From contig JADCRB010000064.1 of NCBI GenBank assembly GCA_021464245.1, positions 2,735,044 through 2,799,043 of the forward strand: a DNA stretch of 64,000 nucleotides. The letters run 5' to 3'. Positions 22,828 through 34,700 of the stretch are shown piece after piece (the stretch's first letter is position 1; each line of letters begins with the position of its first letter). The stretch is from Carallia brachiata (lineage: Eukaryota > Streptophyta > Magnoliopsida > Malpighiales > Rhizophoraceae). The translations under genes were made by a program, and so were the position numbers. The notes under the pieces were generated by a model. It had not been told where the DNA came from and made no database searches. It worked only from the letters and a program-made list of their open reading frames with translations.

Positions 22828-24904
22828 CACATGTGATCATTTTCACATTTGAATATTAGAAGCCCTTCCAACTGTCTCAGCACTATCTTCTCTAAGTGGG
22901 TCAAATACAGGCATCAGTCCAATGCATTGCCATGGACCTCTTGAACTTTCTTTCCTAATGTTAGGAACTTATTATCATAAATGGAAAAGACAGCCAATGA
23001 CAAGCATCCAGCTGACAATATGGACAACTAATAGAATAAATGTGACATATGATACCTGATATGCTACTGCAAAAGATCAAAATCCCCTCTGCACAGATTC
23101 AAAATCTAATAACGAAATCACAGACAGACCTCTAGTAAGAGATTGTATAACCTTCAAACCATACAAAATGGCTGCTAATGATCATCCCCGCTCTGATGCA
23201 CCTTTATTGACATGATGCACCTTACATTCACCGTCAACGTATGTTAAGAGCTGTTTTTTCCTTGGATTCAAAGGGAGAAAGTGAAGTTTTTGAATACAAT
23301 GCTAGAGTTTCTGATTCCGTAATATACGGAAAAGAAAGCACTTCATTCTAGTCCAGTCTGGTGCACAAAAAATTATATTTGCTGTATATGCGGATGTATC
23401 AAACGAAATCATATTCTATGGCAATCAACTTGCTGTATCAACCAACATCCCTACAATAGTAGCGTTCATTGCAGCCTGGTTGTTCACCAGAAACATCATA
23501 TCTGCATCCACTCCCTAAAAATGAGATGGGATTTCAGCCACATGATAGGAAAGAAATATATAACTTAGAAATCCAGAACACAATGCAGCATCCAACAGCC
23601 AACCTCACTACGATTCTTATCAACAGTTTATTCTGGGTGAGAGTTCCAGCATTGTCACAACGCAGCACATCCTTACCTGCCAATTCTTCGATTGCTGTCA
23701 TTCTTTTTTTCGACAGCTCCCTGCAATAAAAGTATAGCTAACATGGACCAGTAACTATCAAAGGAATAAAATTTAAGTCACCTGGCAGCAACATTCTGAC
23801 ACAACTGTTGCCATTGTCAAAGACAATACTTTAGGTATTGAAATAGGAATTCCTCCAAAAAAATGTGCAAATAAACTAAAAATTCCTGAGATGTTACGGT
23901 GTTGAATTGGGTATATCACAATTGTCTCTATTATGATGCCCATAGTTCTTGCGCATATGCAGAAGTTTCCAGAAGCAGTTGACACCCATTATGAGCAAAT
24001 GCAAAAAGAGTGTGCCACTATGGACGTATATGAATTTAACTGAATGAAAATTCTCACCTGAGAGTTTCATGATAATGTTACCAGGATGAGTGATTAATAA
24101 CAAGGGAACCTGTGAAAGTCAGCAAAAGCCAAAACAGTGGAATTTGCATGACATTCCCTTCAATTTCAGATAGCTCACAACTTCTACCAAGGGAAATTTG
24201 CATTTCTTTCTATAACCTTTTGGAAATGCCCCAAATGATTTAAGCCATTCACAAGGTAGCAGCCTTGCCAAACACCTGCAGCAATGACCACTGCTTCAGT
24301 TTCTCATTTTCAGCATGTGGAGCAAAGGCATACACTGTCACCAGAAACTTTAGTTACTGGAAGGGACTTGCCCAGTAAGGGCAGGCTGCCATGCTCAATA
24401 ACAAATGTTGATCAAGGCACTTGACTAATTGAACATAAATTTACCTGATGGAAAGAAAGGTTGCAAAAACACCTGATCAATTTTCGATGGACGATCATCC
24501 TCAGTACACAAGTATCTGCAATGATGTCTCCAAGCCTAATGTTGACGGTATCACCTGAAAAAAGAATAGCTGAATCCTCTTCAATCCATTTTCCATATTG
24601 ACAGACCAGACATAATACAGTGAGAATTGCACTATGTACTCCAATTAGAATCAATTCACAAAAGCCAATCCAAGGATCCATATATTTATCACATATCAAG
24701 GTAATAAAGCTTGGCAGAAAAACAAGCATAAGCGGTTTCCATCAAATACTTTTGGTTTCAGTCCAATACATGCTTTGAAATCAGTGGAATATTACCGACA
24801 ATATTCTCATCTATAAAACTGATTGTAGAATCGATGAGGAGAAGAACAATAATGCCCACAAAATCTTGCCAGCCAGATGGCTTCCCTTGAACATTTGCGC
24901 ATGA

Positions 24905-25372
24905 TGAAGGAAGTTATGGTTCTGTTGCTTTGCATAATCATTCATAGGTGTTCTGTTTTATGTCAAATCATTCCCACCAAGAGCTCAACTTTCTATTAAG
25001 TCATTTCTAGAGTTTCTGGAAGAGTCTTTGCTGACATGTAGTTGGCTCATTCTGTACCTTTTATGTTTAAGTTCAAAACATTTTGAATTTTCATTTTGGC
25101 TCCAAACTTTGTAGAACCACTTTTCTGCTGTAACATCTCCATCTATAAGGAGACTTTGATGTTTATGAATATAGAAGAAGTCATTTTATGTCTCTCTTCT
25201 CCTTGCTGCAAGTTTCCAGCAGGCTTTCACTCTCTCTGCAGCTTCATTTCTCTGCTGCAAATTTTTCTGCATCTTGTCTCTGCTGCATTTTCTTTCTTCA
25301 ATGCTTATACTACCCATTCAAAGCCACATTTTCTGTTTCAATGCTTTCCTTTCATTCCCTCATAAACCAACA
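24905..25372 (+). repeat. Left LTR of TRIM-like element
   Basis: Starts 'tgaaggaagttatggttctg' and ends 'cataaaccaaca'. Rich in 'ctgctgc' words near its 3' part. Confidence 0.92.
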
Positions 25373-25991
25373 AAGTGGTATCAGAGCTTCCTTGTTCTTA
25401 AGGGGCCTGTGATCATTCAAAAAATCAGCAACATTCCCTAAAAATCAAATCTTCATCATGCTGCTATCATTTCCATCAGCAAATCATTACCTTTGTTCCT
25501 TCATTTTTCTGCAGCAACTCTTTTCCACCTCTCTCAAAACCTCAGCTGCTTTTTCCATCCTCAAAGACCATCTCTTTTCTCAAAAATCATCTCAAATCCA
25601 TCACCAAATCTGGTCACAAACCAGAAACTTTCAAGCATCCTCAAATGACAACAACTCAAATCAAAATCAAAAAAAATTTCATGTTACTGTTGCAACTCTC
25701 ATAAAAAACCTTTGATCACTCATCAATGCCCTCTATCATGAGTTCAAGAGGTTAAAAAAAATGAACTCAAAACAACAACAAATGCCATTCCTGTTGCAAG
25801 GTCTGCCTAGGGATGTTCATGCCATCAACAACAACAACAAACTCAACTTCTTTTTCAAATCTCAGCAAATCCATCAAGGAGAAGCAATCAAAGAAGATCG
25901 AATCAATTTCATAAAAATTTTCTGTTTGCAACTAAAGCATCAAGAAGAAGACCACATCCTTTGTTTTCGAAGCAACATCACCAAGGAGGAG

Positions 25992-26458
25992 TGAAGGAAG
26001 TTATGGTTCTGTTGCTTTGCATAATCATTCATAGGTGTTCTGTTTTATGACAAATCATTCCCACCAAGAGCTCAACTTTCTATTAAGTCATTTCTAGAGT
26101 TTCTGGAAGAGTCTTTGCTGACATGTAGTTGGCTCATTCTGTACCTTTTATGTTTAAGTTCAAAGCATTTTGAATTTGTATTTTGGCTCCAAACTTTGTA
26201 GAGCCACTTTTCTGCTGTAACATGTCCATATATAAGGAGACTTTGATGTTTATGAATATAGAAGAAGTCATTTTATGTCTCTCTTCTCCTTGCTGCAAGT
26301 TTCCAGCAAGCTTTCACTCTCTCTGCAGCTTCATTTCTCTGCTGCAAGTTTTTCTGCATCTTGTCTCTGCTGCATTTTCTTACTTCAATGCTTATACTAC
26401 TCATTCAAAGCCACATTTTCTGTTTCAATGATTTCCTTTCATTCCTCATAAACCAACA
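25992..26458 (+). repeat. Right LTR of TRIM-like element
   Basis: Near-identical partner of 24905-25372, one base shorter ('cattcctcat' for 'cattccctcat') with scattered substitutions. Confidence 0.92.
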
Positions 26459-26814
26459 CATGACACGAGTCATTTTCTCCAAAAGTTTTGATTATCAACC
26501 ACTTGATTAACCACACTTCTGTGGAAAAGTTAAAGCTTATATTTCATTTCTTATAAACAAAGGCACCACAACATGGTTGTAATCTCTGTTTTCTTTCTCT
26601 TTGAAGGTATGTTTGATAATAAGATTCTGAAAGAGAATAACCCATTCCAACATTTGCAAGACCAATGACCCACAATAAAAATAGAAAGAAAAGCTGTTAT
26701 CTAGATTATTAATGCATCAAAAGATGCTCTCAAGATGTCCTGAATTCCAATTTGACACAAGCTCACAGATTAAACATAGAAATAAGCAGAAAGGAAGACA
26801 AGAGATTCCACTTA

Positions 26815-27660
26815 TATGTTTCAAAGCTTGCAGACGTTTCACGATCTCATATTAGTGCTCTGAATCAACAACGTAATGCCAGTCAAATTGCAGATACAAG
26901 AGGACTATAGGGGAGCCTAAAGGCAAAAGACTCTCTGATGAAATTTGGTTATCAGAATTTACAGAATCAAAGTCTATGCCAATTAGCAGTTTTGTGAGGA
27001 TGCAATGGAAATGAGAATACATAAAGGACAAGCTGATAGAGAATGATCACAATAAAGAACAAGAATACATACCAGGGCAAACACCAGCAAAACCACCGGC
27101 TTTTCATATAAGCTGATCAACAGGTAATGCAGCATTGACTTGTGTCTGTTCTGTCTTGAAAGTGCTGATGAATGATACATATTAGACCCCATCTACAGAC
27201 AGCATCCTTTTTCCTTTGCTATTGCTAATTGGTCACCCAGAAAAGGCGCAAAAGGGCAGATAATCAATGTACACAATCAAAGAACAGCTAATAAACAGGA
27301 GCGACTTGAAGATAATTAAGCAAATGAAGCACCAAGGACATGTTAACACACAAAAGGTCCTAAAGAATAGTAGTGAGACACAGTATGTATAAGAAAAATT
27401 GGATAAGAACATGTTATCATTTTCACTTTTAATCTAAGATTCAATGCTCTTTGCATTGTCTCTGCACTATCATATCTAGGTGGGTCAAAGAAAGGCATCA
27501 GTCCAACGAATTGTCAGACCTCCTGAGCTTTAATTGCTGTATTCAGGAACTCCCTGTCATAAACAAACAAGACAGCCAATAACATGAATTCAGCTGAAAA
27601 TAAGACCAACAAATAAAACATAACTGAAATAGCATATCCTGATAGCAATAAGGATATATG
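26815..27660 (-). pseudogene. Decayed H+-ATPase copy B, exons 14 to 11
   Basis: Three exon relics in minus-strand gene order: the 5' end of exon 14 (about 26820-26865, 'aaagcttgcagacgtttcac'), exon 13 (about 27068-27240) and exon 12 (about 27410-27555). The exon 11 boundary follows, breaking off near 27645. Exon 13 reads through pieces such as 'NMYHSSALSRQNRHKS' with a frameshift. Intronic stretches between the exons also match the gene at 31717-37634 ('gaattcagctgaaaat' after exon 12), so this is a genomic duplication, not a retrocopy. Confidence 0.8.
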
Positions 27661-27679
27661 CAAGTTTATTCAAAGGAAT

Positions 27680-29155
27680 AGAACCAATCATCATTTAGGA
27701 TAGCAATAATCATCACCATGAATGGTGGGAAGTCAAACTTCCAAATAAGAGCAAGGAACCTGAAGTCGAGCTGCTGCAAAAACGATATAACACAATAACT
27801 ACGCTAAATAATTAGCCATTTTCTTGTAATGAACTCTAATGACCACAATTGATGTTCAATTGCAGCAAGTTTTTATGCAATAGAAAATATCACAATACGA
27901 AATTAATGGAGACTGTAAATATCTGCAACAAGTAATAAATCAGCCATGGTAAGTGATTCGATCCTTACTCAAAGCTGCAAATATTCTTAAACCTTATTCT
28001 GCTTTCTCACAGCCAACTCACCGTGTGATTTTTCATCCACAGAAATATTACCCAGAGTGGTTAGTAAAGCATTAATGAGAATGCTGAGGCCAGGTTCTGT
28101 TTGGACAATATCAGCAGCATTACGAGCTGCACCGGTAGCATCCACAACAGCATTTCCAATATTGGCCTTTTAAAGAGCTGAAGCATCATTGACTCCATCA
28201 CCAGTCATTCCACATATATTTGTTCCAGACATTTCAGTATCTCACATTTGTGCTCCGAACCTACAAAATAATGCCAGTCAAATTGCAGATACATGAGGAC
28301 AATAGTGGAACCAAAAGCCAAAAGATCCTCCAATGATATTTGATTATCACAATTCAGGGAATCAAAGTCCAAGACAATAGCAGCTTCGTGTGGATTCAAT
28401 GGAAATGAGGCTACATTGAGGACAAGCTGATAAAGAACAATCAGAATAGAGAAACAGAATATATACCAGGGAAAACCAGCAAAACCATAGGCTTTTTCTT
28501 TAAGCTCATCAACGAGCAAAGCACCATTAGACATCCTTGTTCTGTCCTAACAATGCAGACGAAGGCCACATTAATCCCCATCCCCAGACGGCGCGCTGTT
28601 GCCTTTGATATTGCCAACTGGTCACCCAATAAATGTGCAAAAAGACAGATAATCAATTAACACAATCTAAAATAGTTAGTGAAGAGGAGCAACTCTTTAG
28701 ATGATAAAGCAAAGGAAGCAAGGAGGACACATCAACCAAAAAGCTCCTCAATAATGGCAGTAAGACAGTTATTTGCAGCAGTAAATTGTTGATTCCCTGG
28801 TGGTATTCCTGGCATGAATCGGATAAATCACAATTATGTCTATCATCATCCCCAAAGCTATGGAGCATGTACAGAAATTTCCAATTGGAGTCAAAACCTG
28901 TCAAGCAAATACAAAAAGATTGTATCAATGTGGAAAAAAGAATATAAACAAATAAAAACACTGATCCGATATTTTACGAAGATGATACTAAGATTGTTTC
29001 GTGTAATCCACAAGGTGGGCAGCCTTGCTAAAAAATGTGTGAACACTGTGGTAATAACCACTGCCTTAATTTCTCCTTGTTTGCACGTAGAGCCAGAGTA
29101 GACACTGTGACCAGGACCCTTTGTTGCGGGAAGAGACTGGCAAATATCCAATAAA
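27680..29155 (-). pseudogene. Decayed H+-ATPase copy C, exons 16-13 joined to 7-6
   Basis: Relics of exon 16 (about 27695-27775), 15 (27895-27935), 14 (28025-28210), 13 (28465-28625), then directly 7 (28770-28900) and 6 (28990-29150). Exons 8-12 are gone. The junction near 28768 joins intron 12 sequence ('cagtaagacag') to the middle of exon 7, an internal deletion of about 6.5 kb relative to the complete gene's layout. Readable pieces are 'GDQLAISKATARRLGMGIN' (exon 13) and 'YSGSTCKQGEIKAVV' (exon 6). Stops and frameshifts occur throughout. Confidence 0.82.
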
Positions 29156-29700
29156 AAAAGGATCTTGGAGAAAAAAAAAGAAGAAAGTAAATCAAAAGAA
29201 AAGGAAAACGAATATGACTAGTAAAGCAAGCAAGCTTCACCAAATCAAGAAAGAGAGCCTTCCTTGTACTGGGTTCAGAAGTAACCTCTCTTATCAAAAC
29301 AACAACAAAAAAAAAAAAAAAAGAATTAGAAACCTCAAACATCAGAAGAAGAAGAAGAAGAAGAAACCTCAAGCTTCAGAAGAGGAAGAAACCTCAAACC
29401 TTAGAAAAAGAAGAAGAAATCTCAAACCTGAGAAAAAGAAGAAACCACAAAACTCAAAAGAGGAAGAAATTCCAAACCGAAGAAGAAGAAGAAACCCCAG
29501 AAGAATAAAAAGAAAAAGAAGGAGAAGAACAGAAGAAGAACAAGAACAAGAAATATACAAAGATGAGACAATGGCGGACTTTTGATGTCTTAAATTGAAA
29601 AGAGGAGAAGACCAACCAACCAACCAGCGACTATTTGTAAGAAGAACCAGCAAGACAAATCCCCGCCTTGTGCGGATTGGATGTCTGGGATTAAAAGGCA
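29156..29700. repeat. Direct repeat E, copy 1
   Basis: Shares 'accaaatcaagaaagagagc', 'ggttcagaagtaacctctc', 'atatacaaagatgagacaat' and 'gcggattgga' in the same order with 29820-30600. Highly purine-rich in the middle. Confidence 0.8.
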
Positions 29701-29819
29701 AGAAACGAGGATCTTGATTAAAGATTGACGTTAAACAGCAGCGAGGAATCTTGAAACAGAAAAGGCAAAAAGAATCAATTTCCCGGACCTGAAACCCCCC
29801 AACTATTAACTTTTTTTTC

Positions 29820-30600
29820 TTGAAATCTTGGAGAAAGAAAATGTAGAAAGCAAATCAAGAGCAAAGGAAAAGACATATGACTGGTACATCAAGCTTTACC
29901 AAATCAAGAAAGAGAGCCTGTCTTGCATTAGGTTCAGAAGTAACCTCTCCAATCAAAACAACAAAAGAAGAAGAATAAGAAACCTCAAACCTGAGGAGAA
30001 GAAGAAGAAACCACAAAACTCAAAAGAGGAAACAACAGAATCCCAATTCCACCGAATAATCAAACATACTAAACAATTTGAAATTTACTCAAATAATTAA
30101 CAACAACTAAATCGAGATTAACTTCAACAAAAACCCCAAACCTCAAATAAGAAGAAGAAAAACCCCAGAAGAATGAAAAAAAGAGTTGAGTCTGGTGTAC
30201 ATACGATGATATTTAAATAGTATACATATAAAATATATTTTTTATAACAAATTTTATTATTTTTGTAACAATGTTTATTATTTTTATAATAAAAAATTAC
30301 GTATTAATTTTTTGTATCATATTTTATTAATTTTATTATAAAAATAAATAAATTCGTTACAATATGTATAATAAGTACCACTATTAAAATATGAATGTTA
30401 AACTATTTTATAAAAAGAAAAGGGAGAAAGTACCGAATAAAAAGAAACGGCAAAGGAAGAAGAAGAAATATACAAAGATGAGACAATGGGCGGACTTTGA
30501 TCGGTTGTATTGAAAAGAGAAAACCAACCAACGGCTATTTATAAGAAGAGTTAGCAATATGACAAATTCCCCACCCCTGCGGATTGGACGTCTGGGAATT
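29820..30600. repeat. Direct repeat E, copy 2
   Basis: Second copy of 29156-29700. About 240-300 bp of unrelated very AT-rich DNA (roughly 30185-30425) interrupts it, resembling an inserted MITE (see next entry). Confidence 0.78.
30189..30395. mobile_element. Possible AT-rich MITE, copy 1
   Basis: Lies inside direct repeat E copy 2 and ends 'gttacaatatgtataataag'. A similar AT-rich segment at about 31870-32030, in the last intron of the H+-ATPase gene, begins 'ggtatacatattgtaacag', the reverse complement of that end. Both share 'ttttattataaaaataaa'. The boundaries are approximate. Confidence 0.4.
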
Positions 30601-31716
30601 AATTATTTGTTTGTTTGTTTATGTCGGTTTAATTTAAAAGCAATAAAAAACAAAAGAGCAAAATAGAGACATTAAATCCACGGCTATAGATGGTTGATGA
30701 CTCCTGCCATGGCCGGTCAGATTGCGAGGATGTTGCCGGATACCTTGATTTATATTATGCGCCGCTGTTTTTTTTTTTTTTTGCAATTATTTATTTTATA
30801 TTATTAAACAACAAAAACTCGTTATTGTCCCAATAATATCGAGCTATCTTGGTCAATCAATTCTCCCAAGCCCCCCCCTTTTTTTTTTTTTTTTGGGTTA
30901 ACAAAAGTTTGAGAATCAGAAAATATTTACAAATTATTAAATATAACTTATGTGTTACTTATTTATAATAAATTTTAATAAGATTTGAATTTGATATAAA
31001 ATACATCAAAATACGAATTTTTAACTGTTGAGTCGGTTGCCAAACCCAAAATTAAATGTACATCCAGTGAGTTGGGCCAGGCTCAACGTCCACAAAGCCA
31101 GGCAACCCAAATTTAGAGAAACAATTTCTCAGAGCCTAAGTTTTAAACAAATCAAATTAGTTTAGTTTTGCTTAGACCAAAAAAATAGTTTAGAAGTTTT
31201 AAATTTTAATTTTAGTATTGATACAGAGACATATAAAAAAAAGAAAGTTACCCATTATTACGTGGGTCTCATAAAAGGCCCAAAAAAAATTAAGATTAAA
31301 GTTTTTGTTTTTTTTGGAATGAAAATCTTAAAATAAAATTTTGAAAATATGTCACTTTTTTATCATTTTTTTATCAAAAAAATTCCTTTTCATCTAGCTG
31401 AAATTACAAAATATCGGTGGGGAAAAAAAAAAAACACACATGGAATATTGAGGGGCTTGTAAAGCTGCTCTCATGACTCAGAGGAAGCAAAATTTCTAGT
31501 GGAAATAACTATATTTTGCTTAATTTTGCTTCTTCATTGTTCGTGCTACATATATAAGTGCGCTTCAAGCAGAAATTCAACTATTAGTATATACACACAC
31601 TGCAGATAAGTTATGGTTTATGCATGTGGAATATATAACGAACTCCGTTTGGCTCTCTTCTCTGAACTTCTGATGGACTACTGAGCTGGGGAACCAAAAT
31701 AAATGAATTTCGTCTG

Positions 31717-34700
31717 CTATACGGTGTAAGCTTGCTGAATTGTGTCAATGTCAAGACCCTTCATTCTCACGACCGATTCAACATGCCCTTTCAGTGTATA
31801 CAATTCTCTAAGCCTGCAAGAAACAAGAAAGCATTTTTCATTAGGAAAAAGTTTGAGATCCATACATTAGCAGTCATATTTGGTATACATATTGTAACAG
31901 TTTTATTCATTTTTACAACAAACTTAATAAAATATGATATAAGAAATTAACATATTATTTTTTGTTACAAAAATTATAAGTTTTATTATAAAAATAAACA
32001 AGTTCATCACAATATAAATATCAAGTATGACTACCAACGAATAGATCCCAAACTGAACTTTTTTCATTAACATTTAGTTGACCCTCCAGACCAGAACCAC
32101 AATCTGTCTTTCTGGCTAAGCGTTTAAGGTAGAATGTAGAAAGATCAAAATTTAGTTTGTAGAGAACTGTGAACATGTCATTGTACCTTGCAATCTCGGC
32201 TCCTCTTTTCGCCTCTTCAGCCATCTGGTTAAGTTCTGTGAAACTGCCTGACTCGCTGAACATCTTGGTATCGAGTGTATGCAGACCATGTCGGCTTCTT
32301 TGTGCATGTGCCCATTTAAGTTCACGTTCCTCCATCCCAAAATGCTTTTTCCTTGTGAACGCAATCTGCAAAATGCAAAATTCCACAAGTAGTCAGCAAC
32401 TGGCATCATTGACCAGATATGTGACTTAAATGAACTGGTTTCATCCTTATCCATACCCTTTGCTTGAAAACAAGATCCCAAGCCTTTCCACTGAGCGAGT
32501 ATCGGATGAAGAACTTATGAAATCGAGTAGGATGTAGAAGATGATATTATAGAGCCAGATGACGCTAGCCCAACCCCAACCAATACCCAAAATTGCAGCA
32601 AAGGGCCAGTTTGCATACACGGTGATCAGGGTAGCAATCTTCATGCAAGATGGAAAAGGCAAGCTGTTATAAAATATTCTAAGATTTTTTAGCTTAGAAT
32701 GAAAGATGAGAATCAACTTTAATTCACCAGCTGAGAGATAACGAAGGCTGCCACAAGCCAAAGGCCAGGACACTCAACAAAGGACCAGCTCCTTGCTCGC
32801 GTGACAAATATGAGGGCCTGACTAATGGTGCTCACTTGCAGGTACACTGCTGGGGCAAGCTTTTTGAAATCTTCCGGATCCCCTGTGTTAAGGCTATGAA
32901 CCCCAAATGTACGCTGCGAGTTTGAATGATGGGTATCAGCCCACCCTCCCATGAATCATAGCTTTTTATCTTTTTTTGGCAAACTTTATAGAATTTTAAA
33001 AACAAGTAGAAGATATATATACTGCCTTGAATGGACTGAAGCATACAAAAAAGGTCCTTTTGATGGTTTATTGAATTTAAGTGATGACGGTGAACAATGC
33101 AGAACTGGCCTCCATTTTAATGTGTAAAGAAACCCCAAAAGAACGAAAATGGCAGTTGTTGGTCTTACAGGGAAGAAATCTGTCTTGTATGCTGCCCAAA
33201 CGAATATGACTGTCATCATTGCCAAGTAAGCACCAAGAATAATCCCAGTTGTAAAAATCTCCCCCAACTTCCAGCCATCTGGCTGAGGAGATGGCTTCAC
33301 TCTATCCTTTGCTATAGTCATAATTGTGCCTGTCATGATGTTAGAGCTTGTCAATGATTTCACCAAATGCACAATTGAAGCTATAAGGAGCATAACAACT
33401 AATATCTTTAATAAGGTAAGGAAGTATGCAGGTTTTTTCAAAAAAGAAGAACTAACCATCATTTAGGATCACAATAATCAGCACCATGAAGGGTGGGAAG
33501 TCAAACTTCCATATAAGAGCTAGTAACATAAAGCCGAGCTGCCACATAAAGTCATAAACAACATAAAAATCATCATTACATGCACTACATAATTAGCCAT
33601 TTTCCTGTAATGGAATGTAATGACCACAAGAGACATCCAATTTTAGCAATTTTTTTTTAATGCAAAAAATACATACCACAATATGAACAGTAATGGAGAC
33701 TGCATATATCTGCAACAAGGAAGAAATCAGCCCTGGTAAGTGGATTAGATTAGTTACTCAATGCTCAAAATACTGTTATTCCTAATTCTGCTTTCTCATG
33801 GACAACTCACTGTGTAATTTTTCATCCGCTGAAATATTGCACGACTGGTTACTACAGCACTAATTATAACGCTGAGGCCAGGTTCTGTTAGGACGATATC
33901 AGAAGCACTACGAGCTGCATCGGTAGCATCCGCAACAGCAAATCCAATATCGGCCTTTTTAAGAGCTGGAGCGTCGTTGACTCCATCACCAGTCATTCCA
34001 CAAATATGTTTCCTAGCTTGCAAACGTTTCACTATCTCATATTTGTGCTCTGAACCAACAAAATAATGCCAGTCAAATTGCAGATACACAAGGACCATAG
34101 TGGAACCAAAAGCCAAAAGACCCTCCAATGATATTTAATTATCACAATTCAGGGAATCAAAGTCCAAGCAAATAAGAGCTTCATGTGGATTCAATGGAAA
34201 TGAAGCTACATTAAGGAAAACCTGATAGAGAACAATCAGAATAGAGAAACAGAATATATACCAGGGAAAACACCAGCAAAACCATCGGCTTTTTCTATAA
34301 GCTCATCAACCGGCAAAGCATCATTTGACTCGTCCTTGTTCTGTCCTACCAATGCAAATGAAGGATACATATTAGTCCCCATCCCCAGACGGCGTCCTGT
34401 TTCCTTTGCTATTGCCAATTGGTCACCTAAAAAAGGCCAAAAAGGCAGATAATCAATTAACACTATTGGGAAAAAAGCTAGTGAACAAGAACAAACTCTT
34501 TAGATAATAAAGCAAGAGAAGCACACAGGACATGTCAACCAAAACGGTCCTCAATCATAGCAGTAAGACAGAGTTATGCATAAGAGACAAATATCGGATA
34601 AGCACCTGTTATCATTTTCACATTCACTCCGAGAGTAAATGCCCTTCGCATTGTCTCTGCACTATCATATCTGGGCGGGTCAAACAAAGGCATCAGTCCA

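Larger units (their letters stand above)
24905..26458 (+). mobile_element. Miniature LTR retrotransposon (TRIM-like), 1554 bp
   Basis: LTRs of 468 and 467 bp (24905-25372 and 25992-26458) begin TG and end CA. They are flanked by the 5-bp duplication 'catga' (24900-24904 and 26459-26463). Three bases after the left LTR is the primer-binding site 'tggtatcagagc' (25376-25387, initiator-Met tRNA type). A purine tract 'aaggaggag' abuts the right LTR. The 619-bp interior has only short open frames and no gag, protease, integrase or reverse transcriptase, so it is non-autonomous. The LTRs differ at roughly a dozen sites. Orientation is set by the PBS. It inserted in intron 3 of the H+-ATPase copy A. 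Confidence 0.92.
22828..26670 (-). pseudogene. Decayed plasma-membrane H+-ATPase copy A, exons 12 to 3
   Basis: Homologous exon by exon to the gene at 31717-37634, numbered as there: exon 12 (about 22835-22975), 11 (23045-23105, shortened), 10 (23185-23290), 9 (23395-23515), 8 (23603-23725), 7 (23790-23970), 6 (24240-24385), 5 (24465-24600) and 4 (24755-24890). Part of exon 3 lies at about 26628-26670. A miniature LTR element (24905-26458) sits in intron 3. Recognisable translations include 'NFCICARTMGIIIETIVIYPIQHR' pieces of exon 7 and 'WIEEDSAILFSGD' of exon 5. Many frameshifts and substitutions are present and the DKTGT region is altered, so no functional pump is possible. Exons 1-2 and everything after exon 12 are missing. 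Confidence 0.85.
29156..31716. other. Purine-rich and AT-rich region between H+-ATPase sequences
   Basis: No gene. 29160-29580 is GA-rich low-complexity DNA whose long open frames on both strands are a composition artefact (lysine/arginine/glutamate-rich one way, leucine/phenylalanine/serine-rich the other). A direct duplication spans 29156-29700 and 29820-30600, listed separately. The rest is AT-rich. Confidence 0.55.

Noticed and set aside
25458..25994. Short open frames in the TRIM-like element interior
   Set aside because: Fewer than 90 codons each, Gln/Asn/Ser-rich, and no gag, zinc-knuckle, protease or polymerase motif.
29121..29701. Long open frames on both strands in the GA-rich block
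   Set aside because: The translations are Lys/Arg/Glu-only one way and Leu/Phe/Ser-only the other, which follows directly from purine-rich low-complexity DNA.
32986..33462. Apparent 158-residue minus-strand protein
   Set aside because: It is exon 17 of the H+-ATPase extended into flanking introns on both sides.
33796..34128. Open frame on the minus strand starting inside an H+-ATPase intron
   Set aside because: It begins in intron 13 and only gains H+-ATPase similarity at the exon 14 acceptor (34049), so it is exon 14 read with intron sequence, not a separate gene.
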